Source: an uncultured Collinsella sp. (GTDB lineage: Bacteria > Actinomycetota > Coriobacteriia > Coriobacteriales > Coriobacteriaceae). From it: a stretch of 8,170 nucleotides of DNA. The DNA is taken from positions 1-8,170 of the forward strand of contig CAAEVD010000018.1 of assembly GCA_900759435.1 (NCBI GenBank), read 5' to 3'. Below, one piece after another: positions 1-5,327 of this stretch (position 1 is its first letter; each line of letters begins with the position of its first letter). The translations under genes were made by a program, and so were the position numbers. The notes under the pieces are model-generated. The model had not been told where the DNA came from. It did not search any database and saw only the letters and a list, made by a program, of their open reading frames with translations.

Positions 1-506
1 ACACGCACGCCGTTGGGCGCGCGATTGCCCAAAAGCGACAGCACGCCCAGCGCAAAGGCAATATCGGTTGCCATGGGAATGGCCCAGCCGTTGTGCGCGC
101 CGGCATGGTTAAAGATCAGATAGATGCAGGCGGGAACGACGACGCCGCCCACGGCCGCCAGCATGGGAAGCATAGCCTGGCGCGGGTTTTTGAGCTCGCC
201 GACCGTCATTTCATATTTGAGCTCAATGCCCACCAGCAAAAAGAAAATCGCCATGAGGAAGTCGTTGACGAAAAGCTCGACGGTGAGGCCAGCCGTCAAA
301 TGCCCCAGACCCACATACAGCGGGGTCTCCAAAAAGTGATGGATGGCCTCGTAGGCATCGGTATTAGCGCAAATGACGGCGGCGATGGCGGCGAAGACCA
401 TGACGGCGGCGGAAATCGTGCCGTTCTCGGCGATGCGCTCCCAGATGTCGTGACGTTCAAAGCGTTTGCGCTCACGGACGTTGAACAGCTGCTCGGGTGC
501 TGCCAT
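1..506 (-). CDS. nhaA: Na+/H+ antiporter NhaA, N-terminal part (cut by window edge)
   Basis: NhaA is an inner-membrane antiporter that exports Na+ or Li+ in exchange for protons and helps with pH and salt homeostasis. The visible part is the first 168 residues; the C-terminal half, including the paired Asp of helix V, lies beyond the edge. I see two hydrophobic segments at about 32-48 and 66-95, then a third near 112-133. Family-typical motifs are present: NDFLMAIFFLLVGIELK at 81-97 (its Asp82 matches E. coli Asp65) and GWAIPMATDIAFALG at 140-154 (Thr147-Asp148 match the E. coli Thr132-Asp133 pair in broken helix IV). The hydrophilic N-terminus is about 17 residues longer than in E. coli. The ATG at 504-506 is chosen because AAAGGAG lies just upstream. 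It is the last gene of the minus-strand run, separated from ppaC by a terminator and a structured leader, so it probably has its own transcript. Confidence 0.93.
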   Translation of the reverse strand, partial: MAAPEQLFNVRERKRFERHDIWERIAENGTISAAVMVFAAIAAVICANTDAYEAIHHFLETPLYVGLGHLTAGLTVELFVNDFLMAIFFLLVGIELKYEMTVGELKNPRQAMLPMLAAVGGVVVPACIYLIFNHAGAHNGWAIPMATDIAFALGVLSLLGNRAPNGVR

Positions 507-520
507 GGGCGGCTCCTTTC

Positions 521-536
521 ACGGGAAGGCTCCCGT
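521..536 (-). other. Short hairpin directly upstream of the nhaA ribosome binding site
   Basis: ACGGGA (521-526) and TCCCGT (531-536) are perfect complements around a 4-base loop. On the minus strand this hairpin sits a few bases upstream of the GAAAGGAG ribosome binding site of nhaA and has no U-run after it, so it is not a terminator. It may shape access to the start region. Confidence 0.45.
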
Positions 537-539
537 CTT

Positions 540-575
540 AAAAAAGCACGGCCCGCCCAAGTGGCGGCGCCGCGC
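540..575 (-). terminator. Terminator-like hairpin with U6 tail inside the nhaA upstream region
   Basis: Read on the minus strand, GCGCGGCGCCGCC (575-563) pairs with GGCGGGCCGTGC (557-546) across the 5-base loop ACTTG. That gives 12 base pairs including one G-U, with one bulged G. It is followed at once by TTTTTT (545-540). This is a textbook intrinsic terminator shape. It lies only 34 bases before the nhaA start and about 140 bases past the ppaC terminator, so it should either stop a short transcript or act as an attenuator in the nhaA leader. No promoter that would settle this is convincing in 576-714. Confidence 0.65.
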
Positions 576-650
576 TCTAACGTATTACGCTTGCATCTAG
601 CCTACCCTGCACGACAAGCACGCAGGCGTGGCCGAAAAGCGGAACCACAG

Positions 651-671
651 GTTGAACATTATTTGCTCAAC
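651..671. promoter_or_regulatory. Imperfect 21-bp palindrome upstream of nhaA, possible operator
   Basis: The arms GTTGAnCA and TGnTCAAC face each other across an AT-rich 5-base centre, with 7 of 8 arm positions paired. It is the most AT-rich patch in an otherwise GC-rich 268-base gap between ppaC and nhaA. The symmetry fits a dimeric regulator site, but the protein is unknown and chance cannot be excluded. Confidence 0.3.
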
Positions 672-714
672 GGCACGGGCACGCCTGTCCAAGAGACGAC
701 GCGGCGCCATGCAC

Positions 715-753
715 AAAAAACGACCGGAGCGCGGGGCGTCCGCGATCCGGTCG
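715..753 (-). terminator. Intrinsic terminator of ppaC
   Basis: On the minus strand CGACCGGA (753-746) pairs with TCCGGTCG (728-721). Inside it a second 5-bp stem CGCGG/CCGCG closes a 5-base loop after one T-C mismatch. A run of six T follows (720-715). It lies 20 bases past the ppaC stop codon. Confidence 0.9.
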
Positions 754-773
754 TGGCGTTTAGTGAACTAAAC

Positions 774-1697
774 CTAGCAGGCGGCCATGATGGGGGCAGC
801 GACCTGCTTCTTACGGGAGAGGACGCCCGGCATCCAGACGCCGTCGTGCTCGTCGGCAATGCCCAGGCCCTTCTGAGCGGCCTCGGTCTCGCCCTCGAGC
901 AGGACCTGCGAGCCCTCCTCCATGATGTCGGTGATGCACAGGACAATGCCGTCAGCACCCTTCTCGGCGGCGTAGGCGCGCATGGCCTCGCGAATCTCGT
1001 CGATCATGCCGAGTGCGCGGGTCTTGTCGACAGTCTCGTACTGGCCGATGAGCAGCTTCTTGCCGGCGGGCTCGAACATCTTGATGTCGTTGCCGACCAT
1101 CTCGGCAGCGGTAAAGGAGCCGGACGGACGGGTGAGGAAGACCTCCATGCCAAACTTGACCGGGTCGACGCCCACCTGCTCGCCGAGCTTGGCGGCGACG
1201 GCGCGGTCGACATCGGTGGTGGTGGGGCTCTTGAGCATAAGCGTGTCGGTCATCATGGCCGAGAGCAGCAGCTTGGCCTGGACGTCGGAAAGCTCAACGC
1301 CGAGCACGCCGGCGAGCTTGGTGACGATGGTGCAGCTGGAGCCCCAGGGCAGGCAGATGTAGTGCAGCGGGCCGGCGGTCTCGAAGTCGCCGATGCGGTG
1401 ATGATCGACAACGCCAAAGACCGTGGCGTCCTTAAGGCCGGCGACGGACTGGGCAGACTCGTTGTGGTCGGTGAGGACGACGAGCTGACCGGCCTCGACG
1501 GACTCGATCACGCGGGGCTCGGCGATGCCGGCGTCGGCGAGCAGCTTGGCGGACTCGGCCGGAAGCTGACCAAGGGCGCAGGCCTCGTAGGTGTTGCCGG
1601 CATACTCAACCTGGTTGAGCAGCTGGGACAGGACGACGGCGCTCATGATGGCGTCGTTATCGGGGTTCTGGTGACCAAAGACAAGAACGTTTGCCAT
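774..1697 (-). CDS. ppaC: Manganese-dependent inorganic pyrophosphatase (family II, DHH superfamily)
   Basis: This cytoplasmic enzyme hydrolyses pyrophosphate to two phosphates and so pulls biosynthetic reactions forward. The 307-residue length is normal for the family. The N-terminal DHH domain has GHQNPDNDA (8-16) with His9, Asp13 and Asp15 as metal ligands, TDH at 76-78 (ligand Asp77), VVDHHR at 96-101 (the DHH motif) and MMTDT at 148-152 (ligand Asp151). The C-terminal DHHA2 domain carries the substrate-binding SRKKQ at 294-298. There are no CBS domains, so this is the plain, not the nucleotide-regulated, form. The start ATG at 1695-1697 has GGAGG six bases upstream. The gene is followed by its own terminator and preceded by a 166-base gap after the ROK kinase gene, so it is probably transcribed alone. 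It is a housekeeping gene with no obvious tie to the sugar genes. Confidence 0.97.
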   Translation of the reverse strand: MANVLVFGHQNPDNDAIMSAVVLSQLLNQVEYAGNTYEACALGQLPAESAKLLADAGIAEPRVIESVEAGQLVVLTDHNESAQSVAGLKDATVFGVVDHHRIGDFETAGPLHYICLPWGSSCTIVTKLAGVLGVELSDVQAKLLLSAMMTDTLMLKSPTTTDVDRAVAAKLGEQVGVDPVKFGMEVFLTRPSGSFTAAEMVGNDIKMFEPAGKKLLIGQYETVDKTRALGMIDEIREAMRAYAAEKGADGIVLCITDIMEEGSQVLLEGETEAAQKGLGIADEHDGVWMPGVLSRKKQVAAPIMAAC

Positions 1698-1735
1698 GGA
1701 TATCCTCCACTTGATATGTGTACTTGGACGTAGCT

Positions 1736-1743
1736 ATGGTAGC
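1736..1743 (-). promoter_or_regulatory. Possible extended -10 element of ppaC
   Basis: On the minus strand TACCAT (1741-1736) is preceded by TGC, giving an extended -10 form about 40 bases before the ppaC start. No good -35 is seen. The same TACCATA string occurs upstream of the ROK kinase gene (2857-2851), which gives modest support. Confidence 0.35.
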
Positions 1744-1805
1744 ACGCCGATGCCGAGCCTTCGCAGACGGAAGGGTCACGGCATATTTTGGGGCAGGCAT
1801 GGGGG

Positions 1806-1862
1806 CCAAGACTGTCCCTTTTGCACCGTGTTGGTGCAAAGTAACCTGACCCCCTTGCACCA
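1806..1862. repeat. Intergenic palindromic element A (GGGTCAGGTTAC...GGGACAG type)
   Basis: TTTGCACC (1820-1827) and GGTGCAAA (1833-1840) form a perfect 8-bp stem with a 5-base loop. It is flanked, on the minus strand, by GGGTCAGGTTAC on one side and AGGGACAGTC on the other. A further half copy, TTGCACC, stands at 1855-1861 beside the stop codon of the ROK kinase gene. No U-run follows on either strand, so it is not an ordinary terminator. The GGGnCAGGTT core is shared with elements B (2872-2912) and C (6765-6850), suggesting a REP or MITE-like dispersed repeat. Confidence 0.55.
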
Positions 1863-1863
1863 G

Positions 1864-2817
1864 CTATTTACCGGCGGCGCGCAGGGCTACGTAGGCGGCA
1901 CCGATGATGCCGGCGTCGTTTCCGAGCGAAGCGACCTTAATGGGCGTCTCGCGCGAGGCAGAGAGCGCGTACTGCTTAAAGTGCTCGCGAACCTTGTCGA
2001 GATAAACATCGGCCGAAGCGGACGCGCCGCCACCGATCAGGAACATCTCGGGGTCGACCACGTTGGCGATAAGCGCCAGGGCGCGGCCAAGGTAGTCGGC
2101 CATGGTGTCGGCTGCGGCCAGCGCGAGCTTGTCGCCCTCGCGGCAGGCCTGGAACACGTCCTTGGAATCGGAGGGGCCGGTGAGCTCAATGGGCTCGACG
2201 CCCGCCTTCTTGCACTCGGCAAGGTAGTTGCTCACCACGCCGGTGGCGCTGGAATACTGCTCCAGATGGCCATGGCCGCCACAGCCGCAGGTGCGCTCCT
2301 CGGCCGGGTTCAGGCACATGTGGCCAATCTCGCCGCCGGCGCCCACAACGCCCGATACCACGTCGCCGTTAACGATAACGCCGCCGCCCACGCCGGTACC
2401 GATGGTGACCATCACCACGTTCTGCACGCCCTTGGCAGAACCGAGCCAGGCCTCGCCCATGGCAGCGGCGTTGGCATCGTTCTCATACTTAACGACCGCA
2501 TCGGGGCAGTGCTTCTGAATGGCGACCCTCAGCTCGGGCAGGTTAATGGCAATGTTGGCCTTGACCTTGGCATCGCCCGACGCCGGGATGGGACACGGAA
2601 CGGCCAGGCCAATGCCCGCCACAAAGGCACGCGGAATCTGTGCCTTGGCGACCACCTGGTCGATAGCCTCGGTCACCGCGGCAAAGCCCGCGGCGTCAAC
2701 GATAGGAGGCGTGGGCACGCTGGCCTTGGCAAGCAGGTTGCCGTCCTCGTCGAACAGGCCCTCCTTAACCGAAGTGCCGCCGACGTCGATGCCGATGTAG
2801 TACTGCTTAGGTTCCAT
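1864..2817 (-). CDS. ROK-family glucokinase-like sugar kinase
   Basis: ROK kinases of this type phosphorylate free glucose (or a related hexose) with ATP in the cytoplasm. The 317-residue protein starts with the ATP-binding loop DVGGTS (11-16). It has the catalytic ENDANAAAMGE (112-122, base Asp114), the second phosphate loop TIGTGVGGG (138-146), the sugar-binding GGEIGHM (161-167, Glu163 and His166) and the zinc motif CGCGGHGHLEQ (177-187). The zinc motif has His184 where the third Cys usually stands. Length and motifs fit GlcK-type glucokinases. Fructokinase or another hexose specificity cannot be excluded. The start at 2815-2817 is chosen over an upstream in-frame ATG at 2881-2883 because AAAGGTGG lies just before it and homology begins there. 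The gene follows the PTS operon terminator, so it has its own promoter, but its likely product use (free glucose from a phospho-disaccharide) fits the operon. Confidence 0.9.
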   Translation of the reverse strand: MEPKQYYIGIDVGGTSVKEGLFDEDGNLLAKASVPTPPIVDAAGFAAVTEAIDQVVAKAQIPRAFVAGIGLAVPCPIPASGDAKVKANIAINLPELRVAIQKHCPDAVVKYENDANAAAMGEAWLGSAKGVQNVVMVTIGTGVGGGVIVNGDVVSGVVGAGGEIGHMCLNPAEERTCGCGGHGHLEQYSSATGVVSNYLAECKKAGVEPIELTGPSDSKDVFQACREGDKLALAAADTMADYLGRALALIANVVDPEMFLIGGGASASADVYLDKVREHFKQYALSASRETPIKVASLGNDAGIIGAAYVALRAAGK

Positions 2818-2851
2818 GGGAGCCCACCTTTCTCGTTTAAACATTGCCTGT

Positions 2852-2857
2852 ATGGTA
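2852..2857 (-). promoter_or_regulatory. Possible -10 element of the ROK kinase gene
   Basis: TACCAT on the minus strand (2857-2852), in the same TACCATA context as the ppaC candidate, lies 34 bases before the start codon. A -35 is not clear. A 6-bp inverted repeat, TTGCCT (2844-2849) and AGGCAA (2867-2872), brackets it and could be an operator. Confidence 0.3.
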
Positions 2858-2871
2858 CCGCTCTCAAGGCA

Positions 2872-2912
2872 AAAACCTACCAAAAAGGGACAGGTTTGTT
2901 TTGGCAGGTTTT
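2872..2912. repeat. Intergenic palindromic element B
   Basis: AAAACCTACCAAAA (2872-2885) faces TTTTGGCAGGTTTT (2899-2912) across a 13-base loop that contains GGGACAGGTTTG. The single mismatch is A-C on the plus strand but U-G on the minus strand, so a minus-strand RNA pairs along all 14 positions. It lies just upstream of the ROK kinase promoter candidate. The stretch 2887-2910 matches the left arm of element C (6766-6789) at 21 of 24 positions. Confidence 0.65.
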
Positions 2913-2962
2913 ATCTGGGGTAACGCAATTGGCTGCCCAACAGGCCGCGCAAGACCATCCCC

Positions 2963-3000
2963 AAAAATAAAGGCGCCGGGAGGCGGAGGCTCCCGGCGCC
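2963..3000 (-). terminator. Intrinsic terminator of the PTS operon
   Basis: GGCGCCGGGAG (minus 3000-2990) pairs perfectly with CTCCCGGCGCC (2982-2972) over a 7-base loop, giving 11 bp. The tail TTTATTTTT follows (2971-2963). It lies 58 bases past the IIA stop codon and separates the PTS operon from the ROK kinase gene. Confidence 0.93.
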
Positions 3001-3058
3001 CGTCAAAGGGACTATGTTGTCTGTTGGACCGCACGGTCCGTCGCGGCGATAACGCCGA

Positions 3059-3391
3059 CTAGGCCTGAAGTGCCTGCAGCTGCTTGTGAACCTCGATGAG
3101 CTCCGTCGCCATGACGCGCATGGTCTCGGTGCCGGCCATCTGGTCCTCGGCATGCAGCAAAATCAACGGGGCCTCGCCGTTACGTTCGCCGTTGGCCTCC
3201 TTCTTCAGAAGCCCCATGTGAACATCGTGGCCACCGTTATAGGCCTCGTCGCCCTGCTTGATAAGCTCCTCGGCGGCGTCAAAATCGCCCTCCTTGGCCT
3301 TTTGCACGGCATTGATGTACATGCTCTTAGCGGTACCGACGTAGCTGATGATCTCAAAGCAGGTCATCTGCAGTTCGTTCATATCCTCCAT
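3059..3391 (-). CDS. PTS lactose/cellobiose-family IIA component
   Basis: IIA takes a phosphate from HPr and passes it to the IIB cysteine. The 110-residue, all-helical protein has the family signature LLHAEDQMAG at 78-87. His80 is the expected phosphorylation site and Asp83 the trimer metal ligand (His78 and Asp81 in Lactococcus LacA). Length equals the usual family size. The start is uncertain. I chose ATG 3389-3391, which has AGGTG six bases upstream. A GTG at 3398-3400 abuts the IIB stop codon directly, and an ATG at 3380-3382 has GGAGG only two bases away, and its protein would begin MNELQM as in many homologues. The gene follows IIB by a few bases and is surely co-translated with it. 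It is the last gene of the operon. Equivalent names in other bacteria are celC, chbA, licA and gmuA. Confidence 0.95.
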   Translation of the reverse strand: MEDMNELQMTCFEIISYVGTAKSMYINAVQKAKEGDFDAAEELIKQGDEAYNGGHDVHMGLLKKEANGERNGEAPLILLHAEDQMAGTETMRVMATELIEVHKQLQALQA

Positions 3392-3400
3392 GCAGAGCAC

Positions 3401-3703
3401 CTAGCCCATCACGCTGACGCAGTGGTCGATGATGCCGGCAGCGTTCATGCGGCCGTAGTCGACCATGTTGATGACCTCGACCGGAAAACGACCGGCGGCC
3501 TCCTTCTCAAAATCGCCCTTGGTGTAGCCGATCTGCGGACCAAGCAGCAACATGTCGCACTCGTCCAGGTGATCGTGGGCCTCGTTCATGGGACGAGCCT
3601 CGACCTCAATATCCAGACCACGGTTTGCAACCTCGGCCTGCATCTTCTGGACCAGCAGGCTCGTGGACATACCGGCATTGCAGCAGAGCATGATCTTCTT
3701 CAT
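3401..3703 (-). CDS. PTS lactose/cellobiose-family IIB component
   Basis: IIB carries phosphate from IIA to the incoming sugar at IIC. The 100-residue protein opens with a beta strand and the P-loop CNAGMSTSLL (8-17), in which Cys8 is the phosphorylated residue. LLLGPQIGY (52-60) and FPVEVINMVDYGRM (73-86) are also typical. The preceding Cys7 makes a CC pair, which is a small oddity. The start codon at 3701-3703 has a near-ideal AAGGAGG five bases upstream. It lies 161 bases after IIC, with two hairpins in the gap, and just ahead of IIA. Order IIC-IIB-IIA differs from E. coli chbBCA. Equivalent names elsewhere are celA, chbB, licB and gmuB. Confidence 0.96.
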   Translation of the reverse strand: MKKIMLCCNAGMSTSLLVQKMQAEVANRGLDIEVEARPMNEAHDHLDECDMLLLGPQIGYTKGDFEKEAAGRFPVEVINMVDYGRMNAAGIIDHCVSVMG

Positions 3704-3719
3704 GGTTTCCTCCTTATAA

Positions 3720-3734
3720 CTGCGCGGCGCGCAG
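3720..3734 (-). other. Small hairpin just upstream of the IIB ribosome binding site
   Basis: CTGCGC and GCGCAG pair perfectly around a 3-base loop, four bases upstream of the IIB AAGGAGG. The stem could protect a processed 5' end or influence translation of IIB. A weak -35/-10 pair for an internal promoter (TTGTGT at 3793-3788 and CACAAT at 3768-3763, 19 bases apart) lies upstream but is not convincing. Confidence 0.4.
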
Positions 3735-3804
3735 ACGACAACTGGTTTTATTCCTTGCGGCTATTGTGCCCACCCCCCTGCATCTTTACACAAGGGAGAG
3801 AGCT

Positions 3805-3835
3805 GCGGGCACCGGCGCCGCGTACCGGCGCCCGC
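3805..3835 (-). other. Intercistronic GC-rich hairpin after IIC
   Basis: GCGGGCACCGG (3805-3815) and CCGGCGCCCGC (3825-3835) pair over 11 positions with one mismatch (A-C on plus, U-G wobble on minus RNA) around a 9-base loop. It begins 29 bases after the IIC stop codon. No U-run follows on the minus strand, so full termination is unlikely; an mRNA 3'-end stabiliser or partial terminator that sets the IIC to IIB/IIA ratio fits better. Confidence 0.55.
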
Positions 3836-3864
3836 AAAGGTGAAAGGGACGAACGTTAGGCGTT

Positions 3865-5208
3865 CTACTCGGCGAGAGCCTCCTGCTTGGCGATTGCCTT
3901 CTCGGAAATCTTCATAAAGGGCAGGTAGACGGCCATGCCAATGACAATCTCGATAGCCTGCCACACGCCAGCGCGCCAGTCAAAGCCCGTAGCGAGCAGG
4001 GCATTGATGACGGGAGGCATGGTCCAGGGCACCTGGGCGATGCAGGGGCTGATGATGCCTGCGCAGGTAAGGCCATAGGTGATGCCGATGAACAGGTCGG
4101 GAAGGAGGACAAACGGGATCATGAGCGGCAGGTTGTACACGATGGGGTAACCGTAGATAACCGGCTCGTTGATGTTGAACAGACCAGGCAGGATAGCCAT
4201 CTTGGAAACGGTCTCGGAAGCCTTGTTTTTGGAGAACAGGAGCGTGTCGAGCAGGAGCATGAGGGTGCAGCCCGAGCCGCCGATGAGGGCGAAGCTGTTA
4301 ACGATCTGCATGTTCATGTAGTGATCGGGCTGGATGGTGCCACCGGCGGCAAAGGTAGCCATGTTGTCGACGATGAGCATGGTCAGGATCGGCTCGACGG
4401 TAGCGCCAGAGATGGTGGACTGGTGAATACCGACGCAGAACAGCAGGTTAGCAAGGGTGTAGATGAGGATAACAGCCCACGGACCAGCGTTCATGATGCT
4501 CTTGAGCGGGTTGGAGATGCACGTGGAGATGATGGTGCACAGATCGGTGCCGGCGCACACGGCGAGCAGGGCTGCGGCAAGAGCGAAGACCGCGAGGTTA
4601 AGCAGCATCGGAATCATGACGTTGAAGGAGTTGGAGACCGCGGGAGGCACGCCCTCGCCCAGCTTAACCTTGAGCTTCTCGACGCCAGAAATCTTGATGA
4701 AGAGCGAGACGGAAAGCAGGGCGATGATAATAGCCGAGAACAGACCGTTGGTGCCGGTGTTGGCAGTCGAAAGGGCGCCCGTGACCTCGGCGGAGGTGAT
4801 CTTGTCGGTGAGCAGTGGGCTCGTGGCGGCAAGCGTGGCGGTGATCTGCTGCGGCATCATGATGACGAAGGCAGAGATAGCGACGACCATGCAAGCAAGC
4901 GGATTATCGAAGCGCTTGTTCTTAGCGAGGCTGTAGCCAATCAATCCGGCCAAGATAATGGCAGAGACGTTGAGGGTGCCCAGCGTAATTGCCGAGCCCC
5001 ACGTCTGAAGGTTGGCAAGGCCCGCCGCATCGAGCGGGAACAGAGGGAACACGACGTTGTTAATAAGAACCGCGATACCCGCAAGGATATAGAGCGGCGT
5101 GATGGTCGCGAAGGCGTCACGCAGGGAACGCAGGTGAACCTGGTTTCCCACCTTCGCAGAGACCTCGGCAAACTTGTCGAGGAAGCTCTTTCCGTTGTCA
5201 CTGGCCAT
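3865..5208 (-). CDS. PTS lactose/cellobiose-family IIC permease
   Basis: IIC is the inner-membrane channel that moves the disaccharide in while IIB phosphorylates it. The 447-residue length is normal. Multiple hydrophobic segments are visible, for example about 31-56, 80-95, 104-120, 156-172, 197-218, 243-260, 302-322, 351-380 and 412-430. Key family residues are His262 in VGIHQS (259-264) and Glu348 in NINEPVIYG (345-353), which match the active-site His and Glu known from ChbC-type structures. Short soluble ends and no fused IIA or IIB domain are seen. The start ATG at 5206-5208 has TTAGGAG six bases before it. It is the second gene of the operon, 119 bases after the GH1 gene. The substrate cannot be read from sequence; cellobiose, gentiobiose, mannobiose and related beta-disaccharides are all possible. 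Confidence 0.96.
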   Translation of the reverse strand: MASDNGKSFLDKFAEVSAKVGNQVHLRSLRDAFATITPLYILAGIAVLINNVVFPLFPLDAAGLANLQTWGSAITLGTLNVSAIILAGLIGYSLAKNKRFDNPLACMVVAISAFVIMMPQQITATLAATSPLLTDKITSAEVTGALSTANTGTNGLFSAIIIALLSVSLFIKISGVEKLKVKLGEGVPPAVSNSFNVMIPMLLNLAVFALAAALLAVCAGTDLCTIISTCISNPLKSIMNAGPWAVILIYTLANLLFCVGIHQSTISGATVEPILTMLIVDNMATFAAGGTIQPDHYMNMQIVNSFALIGGSGCTLMLLLDTLLFSKNKASETVSKMAILPGLFNINEPVIYGYPIVYNLPLMIPFVLLPDLFIGITYGLTCAGIISPCIAQVPWTMPPVINALLATGFDWRAGVWQAIEIVIGMAVYLPFMKISEKAIAKQEALAE

Positions 5209-5327
5209 GATTGCTCCTAACTTTCAAATCCGGCCTTTCCTATGCGCACGGTGGTCTGTCGCCCTCTGCCACCAGATGTGCCATGTGTTGCGCGCGGCGG
5301 CGCGCGGTCTGGGCGTTCGCCCGGTCG
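5209..5327 (-). other. Intercistronic spacer with GC-rich hairpins between GH1 and IIC genes
   Basis: This 119-base gap holds CGCGCG-GCGG-CGCGCG (5291-5306), the tight stem GGGCG/CGCCC (5311-5322) right after the GH1 stop codon, and a 5-bp stem GGTGG/CCACC (5250-5273). None has a U-run on the minus strand, so read-through into IIC is expected. I see no promoter here. Confidence 0.4.

Noticed and set aside
93..1733. 546-codon open frame on the plus strand opposite nhaA and ppaC
   Set aside because: It is antisense to two well-recognised genes, runs through the ppaC terminator and the nhaA leader, has no ribosome binding site and a low-complexity Gly/Asp/Leu/Val-rich product. Long antisense frames are expected in GC-rich genes.
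1818..1842. Terminator for the ROK kinase gene
   Set aside because: The hairpin is strong but no U-run follows on the minus strand; it is better explained as part of repeat element A. I see no classical terminator after this gene.
1657..1860. Small minus-strand frame of 67 codons upstream of ppaC
   Set aside because: It overlaps the ppaC start in another frame, is encoded partly by repeat element A, and has no ribosome binding site.
1696..2970. 424-codon open frame on the plus strand opposite the ROK kinase gene
   Set aside because: It mirrors the kinase coding sequence and runs through repeat elements A and B; no family motif is visible in the product.
3086..3859. 257-codon plus-strand frame opposite PTS IIA and IIB
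   Set aside because: Antisense to two genes with clear active-site motifs and good ribosome binding sites; no support of its own.
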